Assembly (NCBI GenBank): GCA_021292105.1
Contig: CM037871.1
Location: forward strand, 21,200,057-21,264,056
Origin: Anadara kagoshimensis
Lineage: Eukaryota > Mollusca > Bivalvia > Arcoida > Arcidae
DNA: 64,000 bases
Direction: 5' to 3'
Part shown: piece after piece, positions 1 through 12,500 of the stretch
How the letters are laid out: every line of letters starts with the position of its first letter
Numbering within the stretch: position 1 is the stretch's first letter
Program-made: the position numbers and the translations under genes
The notes under the pieces: model-generated
Seen by the model: only the letters and a program-made list of their open reading frames with translations
Databases searched by the model: none
What the model was told of the DNA's origin: nothing

Positions 1-720
1 CACATGGGATGTTTCATTTTCCAATATTAATCACCAGTTCCTTGTCCCAAGAACATTAGGTTATACATATTCAAGTTGACAAGACAACATTTAAAAAATC
101 CCTAAATTAAATCTATTTACAAGAACATTAAAATATTAAAGTTGAAAACAGTGAAAAAACAACAAATTTTTAATCCTAGCAAACTTAAAACATAATTGAA
201 ATTCCTATTTACACATGGGATGTTTCATTTTCCAATCTTAATCATCAGTTCCTTGTCCAAAGAACATTAGGTTATACATATTCAAGTTGACAAGACAACA
301 TTAAAAAAAAACCCTAAATTAAATCCCAGCTAACTGAATCCTATTTACAAAAGTACTGCTTCATTGTTTAACAGTTAACCTCGGGTTCCTGGTCCCAAGA
401 ACATAAGAGTTAAACATATTCAAATTGAAAACAGTAAAAAAACAAATATTTAATCCTAGCAAACTTAAAACATAATTGGAATTTCTATTTACAGATGCTA
501 TGTTTCATTGCTAAATTGTAATCACCTGTTCCTGGTCCCAAGAACATTATGTTATGGTTATACATATTCAAGTTGACAAGACAACTTTAAAAAACCCCTA
601 AATTAAATCCCAGCTAACATATCCACAATCCTATTACAAAAGTGCTGCTTCATTGTTCAAAAAGTAAATCACCAGTTCCTGGTTCCAACATTAGTTGTAA
701 ATTTCTGGCCATAATTTCAT
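1..720. repeat. A-rich tandem/dispersed repeat array below gene 1
   Basis: Degenerate units of roughly 200-280 bp recur here. Each contains a 'ggatgtttcatt' block, a 'cagttcctggtcccaagaaca' type block and a 'tatacatattcaagttgacaag' type block. The first unit start at 1 recurs at 212, and a variant appears near 493. The same units occur in greater number at 53640-55800, the equivalent position below gene 2, so the array was present in the ancestral segment and changed copy number afterwards. No coding potential is seen. Confidence 0.8.
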
Positions 721-809
721 ATCAGCACTGGGTGTATTCTGGGTTTAAAAGTATATTTATAATTAAATCAACGAATTAACAATTCAAATTGGTAAATGAT
801 CAACCTACA

Positions 810-990
810 GTAAGTGTCCATGAATGAATTCAAACAGTAAATTCACACAGTAAGTCACTATAGATAAATTCACACAGTTAGTCACCATAGATAAATTCAC
901 ACAGTAAGTCACCATAGATAAATTCACACAGTAAGTGACCATAAGTAAAATCAGACAGTACGTCTCCATAATTAAATTCACTTTGCTCTG
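810..990. repeat. 27-bp minisatellite
   Basis: About six degenerate copies of a 27-bp unit read like 'agtaagtcaccatagataa' plus 'attcacac'. The paralogous array lies at 55920-56165 in the duplicated flank of gene 2. It is non-coding; the minus-strand ORF over it simply reads the repeat. Confidence 0.8.
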
Positions 991-1637
991 AAACATCATC
1001 ACGGACTTTGTCAATCCCTAACTTCTATAAAATAAAAAAATAAACAAAAATATAAAATTACACCTAAAATCAGATACACACTAGGCATTAAGGAAACTGA
1101 ATTACATATATTAGACTAGCATTAATTTTACAACACTAGATAGCCATTTCAGAATATAGCAAGTCCCATGCTGTAAACCGCCATTTTTGCATTGATTATG
1201 AATTCAAATTATATGTATTTTCATTCATTGATGGTGGTTTCTTAATTCAAATTTAATTAACTGCAAACATTCCTGTCTATCTTCTAATCACAGTTGCAAA
1301 AGTAAAAACTTTAAAAACAGGGAAATAAGTTTAACACAACATGTTGTACTTCAACCAGGTTTGGAGAGTGAGGTTGGGCACTCTGGAAGAGTAAAGGCAT
1401 TTCCTGTCTAGTTCGTCACACCTGCCATGTGTGCCATGTAATCATAAACAATACCAGTCCATGTTCAAATCACAACCACAAAAGCAAAGTAAAAACTGAA
1501 AACTGACAAGAAAGTTAAATATGTCAATTTCAACCAGGGAAGTGAAGCCAGCAGGTGCTCTAGGTGAATAAGAACTGCCTGTCTGGCTGACTACACCTGC
1601 CATGTGTGAAATGTAATTAAACAGAAGCACAAAGTAA

Positions 1638-3108
1638 CAAGAGGCCCATGGGCCTGATACGCTCACCTGATAACTAATGGCTAGCTGATAGATTTAAAGA
1701 AGGCATAAATACTAAACCCCAATGACATTTTTCTTTACATCATGATAACCATTGTATCAATACCTACAACATTCTAATAAACATGCCTATACAAAAAGTT
1801 AACAGTTTTCAAGATAATTAACCATTTCAGTATTGTTTCACATCTGTGACCTTGACCTTTGAACCCATGACCTTTTTCTATACATCAAACTGATCGTTGT
1901 ATCGATACCTACAACATTCTAATATACATGCCTATACAAAAAGTTTATAGTTTTCAAGATAATTAAACATTTCGGTATTGTTTCGCATATGTGACCTTGA
2001 CCTTTAAACCCATGATCTTTTTCTATACATCAAAATGATCGTTGTATCAATACCTACAACATTCAAATATATATGCCTATACAAAAAGTTTATAGTTTTC
2101 GAGATATATAACCATTTCGGTATTGTTTCGCATCTGTGACCTTGACTTTTGAACCCATGACCTTTTTCCATACATCAAAATGATCGTTGTATCAATACCT
2201 ACAACATTCTAATATACATGCCTATACAAAAAGTTGATAGTTTTCGAGATAATTAACCATTTCAGTATTGTTTCACATCTGTGACCTTGACCTTTGAACC
2301 CATGACCTTTTTCTATACATCAAAATGATCGTTGTATCAATACCTACAACATTCTAATATACATGCCTATACAAAATGTTTATAGTTTTCGAGATAATTA
2401 ACCATTTGGGTATTGTTTCGCATCTGTGACCTTGACCTTTGAACCCATGACCTTTTTCTATACATCAAAATGATCGTTGTATCGATACCTACAACATTCT
2501 TATATACATGCCTATACAAAAAGTTTATAGTTTTCGAGATAATAATTATAATCAGAGGTTAAAAAAAATTAGGTCACGACCTTCACAATTGACCTTGACC
2601 TCATATTGAAGATACTAACAAGAAGATGTCAAAACTGAAAACCCCATGTCATTATCTGGTCAAATAGTCAAGTTATAACAATTTGAAGCTATTTTACGAT
2701 TTTTTTTTAATTAAACGCAAAAACGCGTAACTTATTTTTTATCCGAATTTTACAAAATGAACAAACTATAGGCTTAAGACCTTAGGAAAGCCAAATATCA
2801 CATCAGATTTTTTCTCCAATCAGTACTTTCGGAGAAGAAGATTTTTTAAGATTTTTGCACCCCTAGGTCACCTTGACCTAGTTATGGTAGCCATAGCAAC
2901 GCCACAAACAAATCTGAATTGCACCGGCCCATATATACTTCTGACAAAGTTTCATTAAAAACTGTCCAGTAGTTTCAGAGGAGAAGTTGAAATTAGGTGT
3001 TAACGACGCACACACGCACGCACACACGCACGCACGCACGCACACACGCACGCACATACACACGCTGCGCTATGCCATAAGCTCACATGACCTTTGGTCA
3101 GGTGAGCT
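1638..3108. mobile_element. Non-autonomous element A, GCTCACCTGA family with 145-bp tandem core
   Basis: The 5' end has the perfect palindrome GGCCCATGGGCC followed by GCTCACCTGA near 1661. The 3' end is a hairpin-forming stretch ending TCAGGTGAGCT at 3108. A tandem core of five to six units with a period of exactly 145 bp fills 1720-2545; the 'gacctttttcta'-type anchor recurs at 1869, 2014, 2159, 2304 and 2449. A (CACG/CACA)-rich tract lies at 3008-3063. The paralogous flank at about 57959-57975 lacks the element and reads caaagtaaaaactttgg, so the borders are supported by an empty site. No protein is encoded. The layout (unique ends, tandem core) recalls pearl-type/Helitron-like elements described from oysters; that assignment is from memory and tentative. 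Confidence 0.85.
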
Positions 3109-3288
3109 AAAAACTTTGGAAACTGGTCAATAAGTTAAACATATGAATGTCAATCAGTGAAGTGAGGCTGTGTGCTCTGGATGGGTAAGCACTTGCTACA
3201 CCAGCCACATGTGAAATGTTGAATTAAAAGATTGATGGGTATATTGAGTACTATTAATAAGAAAAGAACAAAGATACTAACGTACCTA

Positions 3289-3570
3289 TTACCATAAGAT
3301 CCCGGACACCACGTCACACAATTTCTGTGTGATCTCTATAGCCTCTGCTGACACAGTAGCATCAAACATTTCTGAAGGAATCTTTGGCATCTGATGAATA
3401 TCTGGATAACACATTCGGCTTTGGCTTCCAAGCAATGCATCCAAAGCATTAGCTAGCTCACGAATCTCTGGTTCAAGTCCATTGGCAACATTTCTAAGCT
3501 CATGGCTTTTTAAAGTAACACAATTTGCATCTCTATAATACCATACTGCTTTCATAAATTTATCAGCAGC
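3289..3570 (-). CDS. SACS-like: Gene 1 terminal coding exon (HEPN second half)
   Basis: The acceptor CTTTAG lies just above 3570. The exon starts in phase 0 with AADKFMKAVWYYRDA, the second helix pair of a sacsin-type HEPN domain, and ends at a TAA at 3289-3291, giving 93 residues. It joins the preceding exon, which ends NWICYICFQ at a CAG|GTAACA donor. The last 40 residues are identical to gene 2 (58143-58421), while residues near the start differ, including a one-residue length change. Confidence 0.85.
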   Translation of the reverse strand, partial: AADKFMKAVWYYRDANCVTLKSHELRNVANGLEPEIRELANALDALLGSQSRMCYPDIHQMPKIPSEMFDATVSAEAIEITQKLCDVVSGILW

Positions 3571-6500
3571 CTAAAGAATTATTACAGAAATGGTTACAAA
3601 TATTTCAAAATTACAGTCAATCCTATCAGACATACAACCACTGTAATGATTATCTACTTTCAAACATTTGAAAAACTACCTGGCCTAAATACAAACCCCA
3701 AAAAGTTTGCCATTAAGCAGAGTATACTTAGAAAATCCAAATCTTAAGTGATACAAATATTATAGCCAATTACAATCACAAGTACCCTAATTTTAGTTGA
3801 CGTTATTTCAATTGACTAACTGGAAGCTAAATTTTAAATGGCATCAGACAGTGGTAGTTAAACTTTAGACTTCAGACTTTTTCTTGTGGCCCGCAAGTAA
3901 ACACCACTGTTTCAGGTTCTCTTGCAATGCCTATATAGATAGGGTTGACTGCCATATTACACAACAAAAATTATATAAAGATATAAAAGATAAAAATAAA
4001 CGATGCCAGACCATCATCTCCTCAAGTCAGTTAGGTAATCATTCGTCCTACCCTTCTTACAGAGTTTAAAACATTGTGTTATTTCTTCCAGAAACAGATT
4101 GGCCCACTACCTAGTAAGATTAAAAGTTTACCTTTTGCATTCTCAGCAAATTAAGAAATCTGACATCAGTAACATATGACCACAGAGTTTAATTCAAAAG
4201 GGGTCCCTGCATTAAAGTCCCAAAAAGTAATTTTGTCCCACAAAAAAATACTTGTCAACTCTGGCAAAGGTTAAATAAATAAAATTCTACTTAACAATGA
4301 TCAATATAAAATCCAATTATGCATCAAATAGCATGCATTTCATTATGTTGACCTAAGTTTTTAATACATGACCCATGTTTTCTCAAGGCCTGGGACAGGA
4401 TGACCCCACCTGCTAAATTTATGGTTATGAAACTAATCAATAAAATTTTGTTACCTGGAAGCAAATGTAACAAATCCAGTTATGTGCAGATATATCATCA
4501 GAGACTTGCAAAAATGTCTGTGCTGCAAGCAGATCTTTACATGCCTGGTTGTACCATCTTCTCGCTTCTTGTGGCAGGGGGGTTTTTTCTCGCTGTGCTG
4601 AATGACTATGAGAACCACCATAGCCATGTCTTCCAGAAGATCCAGATTGATGGGCCCTTTGTTGATAATCTCGATCCCTTCCACAGGATCTGTCAACATC
4701 ATTAAACCAGGCTTCATATGTTGGGTTTGATCTTTGCCCACCCGTGTTACTGCTTTCAGCCTCATCAATATCTTCACCATTGTCAAGTCCTTGTATACAC
4801 TGTTTTATATACTGAAATACATTTTTGGCAAATTCCTCATTGCCGTAGTTTTTGTCTGGATGCCACTTTCGTAGTAACCTTTTAATAATTAGTTTTTTCT
4901 CATTCTCAGATCTTCCCCAGATAGATTTCAAAATCTGTCTAGTTTCTCGGTACACGTCTTCTAATGGTCTAGAAATGGGCTCTGAAGCTGCTTGTGGTCT
5001 ATTTGGAGGAATGTGTTCAGCTGGAGCTAATTCTCTACTTTCTACTTCCATATTACGATTAAATTTGTAGATCTTGTATGCTGGAACCTCTTTCATCTTC
5101 CCAGGTCCCACTTCCAAAATATAAGTTTGAAAAACTGACAGCAGTCTAGCAGATTTGGAATTCTGTAATTCAACCTTATCTACTATCACAGCATACATAA
5201 AAACTAGGCCATTCTCAGATTCATTTTCATCTGATATTTCTTCGTCAGCAAGTTGTAATGCCACATATTCACCAATATCAAAGTCTGTAAATGAATTATC
5301 TAATGAAAAGTGCCACATTTGATGAATTATTTTGCCAGGTGGCGGGAAAACAGACTCAACAGATTTTTTCGACATTGAGTAATCAGTAATCTCCAAGTCA
5401 TCGAGTACCTTTCTTAAATTTTCTGGATGATTCATATTGCTCAACAGCTTGAATATATTATGTGCATGTTGTCCCAAAACCCAACTAGTGCATTCTGTCA
5501 CCATCATTTCAAATTTGCGATCAATTTTCTGGATCCAATCAGTTGTTTCAGCAGTGAAATAGAACATAAATTTTGTCTTTTGTCCATTGCTATGTATTTT
5601 TTCATAGAAACATGGTATGGTTTCTCTTTTAATCACTTTATCTCTGTAAGAAAATGTTTTTTTTAGAGTCAAAACTTGTTGAACAGTAATAGTCTGGATT
5701 TGAGATGTTATTGTTTCTTCATCGAGTTGTTCTCGCCTTTCTCTGGTTTCATGATATGCAAGTCTGAGAATGCTCTCAATAAATTCTTGTGTTCGAATAA
5801 ATTCTTGCAACCGTCTTGCTTTGTCACTATCAACATACTCTAAGGATGATGTGTCCACCGACGAATCAACAATTCCTGACAAAATACGTGGTCTAAACTT
5901 TTTTGGGAGCATTTGCATGTACTCTGTTCCTGATCCGATTTCTATCTCCATTTCATGGAATCCGATAAAAAAGATGGCATCTTTTTCATATTCTAATACA
6001 TCCTTCTCTAGCCAGTCCCAGTCTGAGTAAATCATTTTAGAAGAATCACACAGGATTTGGTCTCTTGATGGAAAATATAAAACTTTCACTTTTAAGTCAA
6101 CCTTATCTGGATCTTTACGTGGTAAATATGAAAACAACTTTCGCACTGCTCTGCCTGCAATTTTCAGTTCATTTGGATTCATCTGTCTAATTTCTTGTTT
6201 GCTTCTAATAATGTCCACATACAAGCTTTCTAATACTCTGGCAAAATTGTCACACGTTACTTCCTTGTTTGTTCCAAGAAATTCAAAAAGTTTGAAATAA
6301 GGCACATATTCATCCGGTAGTGGAAACAAATATGGTTTTATAATATGATAATCATCTATTTTTTTTACAACGCTGCTACAGGGGACAAATTTCTGGTAAT
6401 CTGGCAAGTAAATAAGTGGTTTTAATTCAAGTCCATCTGTGATTTTTTGTTTGTTTGCATCTGATTTTTGGGCTTTATCATACAGATATTCATATACTTG

Positions 6501-9500
6501 CTTCATAAGTGGGTGGATATTTCCTTTCCTTAACTGACCTATATTCTTGTCCAGTTTTTCTTTCATGGAATCACATATGTTTTGAACATGATGAACAACT
6601 TTTTGCACATCAGGCGAATCACATACATAAAGCTGTTTTGCATATTTCTCTCCCAGATCATCATATGGATTTGCCCAGTGAGGAAGTAATTCACAACTTG
6701 TCCACACCAAATTTTGATGTCTGCTGGTTACCGATTCTGAAAAACAGATAAGTCTGTGAGGAATGATGAATTTTATTTTTGAAATTCTCTGAAGATCATA
6801 CTGCTGTACATCTGAACTTAACAAATGGTTAATCAAAGCCATAGATCTTTTTTCAACGTTTTTTGACTGCTTTCCTCTGCTTTCAACTTCTTCAATAAAA
6901 GACACAAACATTTGAGGTGTTACTGTTGTTTTCATTCCAGCTAAACCCATAAATTCCCTCCAATCATGTTTACAGAATGGTTCTGGTGGAAAAGATAGGA
7001 AATCTCCCATCACCTTAAAACTTCATTGTGTGGACTATAAAAACTTGATGCAGTTGACATAGTTCCCTTTATTGTTGGTATGAAAGCTAAACTCTTGAGT
7101 CCTTGAACAAGTCTTTGCTGGTCTTCAGAAAAACATTCCCCTGATGTCCCAAGTAAATTACCTTTTATATACTCTAGGTGCACCAGCTGGTCAGATTGTG
7201 ACAGATAATGAAACGTTTTGAAGATATGATCTGTGTATACATTGCAGAGATTACTTTCTGAAAATTGTAGAAATTCATAAAGTGGTCTTAAAATGTCATT
7301 GTTCTTCAACAATATAACTCTTGACTGTTCTCCCCATCCCTCGACTCCATTTGGTGGCAAACCTTTTGGTAGAAGCAAAACATTCCTTTGAATTCCTAAA
7401 CTGGTCTGTGTGCCTTGTATTGTTATGTGAACAGGCAATGCTTTAAGCTTGGATCTGATATCTTCCACATCATCTGTGCAATGGAGAATCTTTTCCAAAT
7501 TTTCTGACAGATATTGACTGATGCTGTCACATTCTCCCTCATTCAGGCTATACAATTCTTGTTGATAATATGAGAGACATTTCAGCACTTCTAACGGTTT
7601 ATCTTGTTTTGCAATAATATTGTTTGTTATCATATTATATGAGTTGTTGTCACTATCCTCCAAGCTATCCTTATCCACATCTGGTAGATTGAGTTTTGTC
7701 AGAGTTCTTTCCATGGCTCCAGAAAAAGTTTTCCTTAAAATAACTTTTTCATAATAAGAGATTGGAAAAAGTATTTTCAATTTTGAACAAAAAAACATCA
7801 ATGTTTTTTCATCTTTCCAACATGGCAAAAGACACCAGCGTGAGAGAGGATTAAGCAACTGTATTAACTTTAGTTGCTTTTCTTTTGCATCTTGGACATT
7901 GTCTAGATCTTGCTTGGTTAGGTCATAAATCAAGTTCCAAAACACTTTGATCCAATTGTCATTTATTTCTTTAATATTTTGCCAGGCAACCGGAACATTT
8001 TGTTGAAATTTTTCTGATGGAAGTACTTCTGGCAAGTGCAATGCTACAGCATTCATATCAAAAACTTTGAAAATATTTTTTTTTGCTCCTGAATCAGCAC
8101 TGAAATAATGAACCATTTCTGAACATAGAAATGACCTCGTTGAGCTCTTGAAAAGTGAACAATATTTTGTGCAGAAAACTGGATTTGTTCTTGAAAATGT
8201 ATGTAGAACATCATCATTTGTGAGACACAATGGCAGCCCTTCAACTTGTTCTAGAAAGCTCTCCGACTTCTTGCAGTAAATTAAACATTCCAGTACATTT
8301 CTTTTCTCGGAAAATGACGTTTCTGTAACATTCCTACCCAATCCGTTTAGAGAACACCGATCTGGAACATCTTCATTTCCGTAAGACTTTAGAAACTCAA
8401 TCATATATTCAGGAGTAATGGGTGATGCTATAGATACACCAGCTTCATGCAAGTTTTTTAATACTATCAATGGTGAATTCAACAGTTTCATCCCCAACAT
8501 TTTACTTGTTCTTCTCAAGATTTGAGAGTTTTCTACCTCTGTAGAAGTTGTTCTTCTAATGTTTGCTGTACCAGTTTGATTCTGAACTCCATGATCTGGC
8601 AATTCATCAAACACCGATTCGAAATGACATTCTCTGCTCATCAGAGGATAAAATGATACATGACATTCTTTGGAGTCTTTGGCTTCCTTAAAATAAGATA
8701 CAAAAACATCTTTCTCTTCATCAACTATCTGCCTGTAAAATGAAGCTGTTAAATATTTCCAGTATTTTTCAGTGGCAATTTGAAAATTAGGAAAAACAGA
8801 ATGGTATTTCTTTAGATCTTGTTCCAGTTTTGATTCTTCCATTTGGGTTCCATTAACAAGACACAATTTTTCTTTTAACACCTGAACAGCTGATAGATAC
8901 GTGGGTACTACAACATGATTGATCAGAGTTTCATTCCAAAGGACACGCTTGTCTTTTTTATCATTTTCCCATAGTCTGCGTCTGGTTTCATGATCCAAAT
9001 CAAAGTGTCCATTTACAATAACTGGCAATCCAGTTGGACATGGTAATGGCAAAAAACAAAATGCTGAAAAAGTTGGTGCTATATGATGTGCTTGCGCTAA
9101 CAGTGGAAGGGCAACTCCTCCAATTGGTAACATACCTATTTCCTCATTCCTGTATGCTGTCACAACAGATTGATCAATTGCTTCATTGTTTTGTTTGAAG
9201 CCTATTCTGTGAACAATAAGCCAGGATTTTGATTTTCCATTTGTATCTTCTATGCTCACCGTGTAACTGACTTCCTTTGATTCAATAGTTGTCAAATCCC
9301 TTGTTTGATGAAGTGTTGTACTAACTTTCTTTATATGCTCCATGAAGTCTTTTCTCTTGTTTTTGTCCTCCTCAGATATATTGACTACAACTGTGTATTC
9401 CTCCTTCAAATGACCCGAGGTTAAATCTGATAATTTTATCTTCTCTACATTTTTCACAAACAAAAGCATCATCATCATTTCTTCTTTAAATTTATCCAGT

Positions 9501-12500
9501 AAAGTTTTTACTTTATGTTGTGCGATCGGAACATTTTTGATGCCAGATGACTGTGCCATACTTTCATTTCTGAGTGGCAATCTAAACACTGTTCCACTTT
9601 TCTGCAGTAATTGATCTTCGTAATAACAACGAAATACATCAGGATAGGTTTCTTTAATCTCTTCAAGTTTGATATACTGAAGCCCAGGACTATCATCTTC
9701 AGCATCATCCACGTACCTTCGATTTGGATCCATTATGCAAAGTGTCTCCCCAGAGACAACTTCTGGTCCTTTAGTCAGAAAAGAAGGAACATCAGTCAAA
9801 TGATAAACTGCATTGAAGCCAACACCAAACTGCCCTGTTTTTGTAGGATCATCACTTTTACTACCAATGCCAAGTTTCTGAATCCTTCAATATCTGCTTC
9901 AGTAAAGGCTCTGTTATTATAAACCAGAAGTGCTGGACCTTGTAGCGGTTTCCAATTTTCAAAAACATGATCAGCAGGGTGAGTTTGAAAATCCTTTATG
10001 ATGTGGATTTCGGTTGCGCCAGCATCGTCAGCATTTTGCAAGAGTTCCTTTAAGATACCTTCATCACAAGGATAACCTGTTAATATGCGTTTCAGTCTAG
10101 TGGTAAGTTCTTCATGTTGGCCAAATGGAAGTTTTATGGAATGATCTTTCAGTTGTCTTCTTTTCTTGGACTTGATACCAAGTCTATTTGCAACTTCAAG
10201 AGAGATTTTCTCATTAACAAATGTCATTGTTTTTGACTTTGTGATACATTTTGAATCATCCATACAAAGGTCATCTATTGGTTTCAAAATCATGTTGTCA
10301 TCTGGCACTAATAACCTGCTTTCACATCTACTCCTCAGGATGGATGTACTAATGGATTCAATTTTCATTGAATTTGACAAGACTTGTAGCAGGTTGCAGA
10401 AAAGACCCAGACATTCTTGTGACAGTTGCTGATCAGTATATTTAATCTGCTCTGTGAGAACAACATCCAAGACATCTTCAAACTGAAATCTATCTTTTAC
10501 CCCCACTGCTTGCAAAAAGTTTTTTCTGTGGTGCAAACTGTTGCTATTTATTCCATAAATGCAGGGACTGCAATCTAACTCCAAATGCAAAGCTACTTTT
10601 TCAGGCCTTAAAAACTGGTCATTTAACAAAATCACTGGAAATGTCTTTAGATTAATTATTTTTGTTTTAGATCCTCTCGCAAAGCATCTTCAAGATGAAT
10701 AACTTAGAATCCAAATGTTTATAAACGTCAGTACAAATTTCAGATAGCAAGTCTTTTGCATTCTTACTCATTTCAGTGGTTTGCAACTGGCAAAGAGTAA
10801 TCAAATGTTGTAACACAGCCTGTGCCGGTATGCTATTTTCATGTTCACCTTTGACCCCTAAATTAGCCAAAAGTCTCATCTTTTCAAAACTGTAACCAAT
10901 ATCTGTTTCTTCTATCATTTGTTTGCATCCTACAAGTTTCTAGCATTTGCATGGTACAGAGCAGACGGCTTCTCAAAGATGCAAGATTTCGCATTACCAT
11001 GTATACTGCATGCTAAAGAAGTCCCTTTGTTGTCTGTATCAAAATCACCTCTCCAGGGAAATTCCCAATTATCTGGTTTCCTTTTGACTGGCAAAAATTT
11101 TACATCACCTATGTCTTCTAACAGCTTTTTTCCATCTTCATATTTTACATGTTTGTTAAATAATTCAGTAGATGTTTGCATCGCTCTACAGCACATTTTG
11201 AGCAATCTTTTCCAATGTTCTCAACAGAACAAACCCTTTCAAGCACAATTTTATTGGGTAAATGTCCGTCCATAATCCCTAGTGATTTTAGTTCCTTCAA
11301 GACATTTTCCTCTTTAAAAATGCCGTTACAGGCATGACTACTAATGAACCTTTCATCATCTTTGCTGAATAAATTCACCAATGAACTACTTGGGAGAATT
11401 AATTCTTCTGGTTTTTTAAGTCTTCCATTTGGTTCTGTGGGTATACATGGAGTAGTTTTCAGCAGATTATCCAAAAGTGGTGTTCTATGGCATAAAGCAT
11501 AATGTACAATAAGATTCCTCTCTTCCTCTTTGTCTTCCCAATAATCTGATGATATATTTGGAAAGAAAACGTCCTGATAAAATGACTCGAGTGTCATTAT
11601 TTTCTGGTTTAATTTTTCAGTACATCCAGCTATATCAAAACATTTCTTTACTTTTTCATCCAATTCCATAATGGTCAAATGACCATTTTCCTCTTTAAAA
11701 TGGATAGTGGTTGACAATATTGATGAACCGACCTTGGATCTCATCAAAGATGACTGCATAAAAATACAATTGCTGAATGGTTCCCATTTGTCGTTTCTTC
11801 TAAACACCACCGGGTTTTCCTGTACAACTTTTTGGTAAAACGATTTCTGAAGAGCAAGCAAATTTCCAGCATGGTGTTCTTTTGCTAACACAGGCCACAG
11901 TTCAGAATACATTTTGTCAGATTCAAAATTCTGGTCCTGTAGACTTTCTAGTAGTTGAATGTATGCGTTGCAAACAGCATCACTCATCAGAGCTTCATTC
12001 CACATACTTTCAACAGACTCTTTATCATCAATGGTTTTGCAACTCAACTGTCTTCTATTGGCTGTCACTGCAAATGAACCATTTAAGTGGATTGGCAATG
12101 GACTTTCGACTGGCAAAGGAAGGTAACAGAAGAAATGGCTTTCTTTGTAAAATCCATATGGAGATTGTTTTAATGGTTTGAGATCAATTTTGTCATTATT
12201 TCTGTTTATCAATGCAGCGACACTAGCAAGAGGTAAAGCTTTTTTCATTTCTCGTTGATTAAAGTGTCTTTTTGTTGCACCTGTCCCTGATGCCCATGAT
12301 ACTATCCAATTTGCTTCCAGATGTTGAGGTTTTTGTTTAAAATCCCTAGCATCTTCTTTGACATCTATATGTATGTCTATCTGTGTGCATACACTAACTT
12401 TTTCAAATGAAGATGCTTGTCCCTTCCTGACCTTTTCAACTGAGGATGAGAAATCTGCAACAATAGCTATTCTGGACGTCGGGTCTGGATTTATTGAATG

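Noticed and set aside
2878..3063. Minus-strand ORF rich in Cys/Val/Arg
   Set aside because: It reads the CACA/CACG simple repeat at the end of mobile element A.
4400..4705. Plus-strand ORFs of 60-216 codons antisense to the sacsin-like exons (for example 4400-4705, 10919-11275, 60920-61570)
   Set aside because: They are shadows of a long coding exon; their composition is explained by the sense strand and they lack start context or family features.
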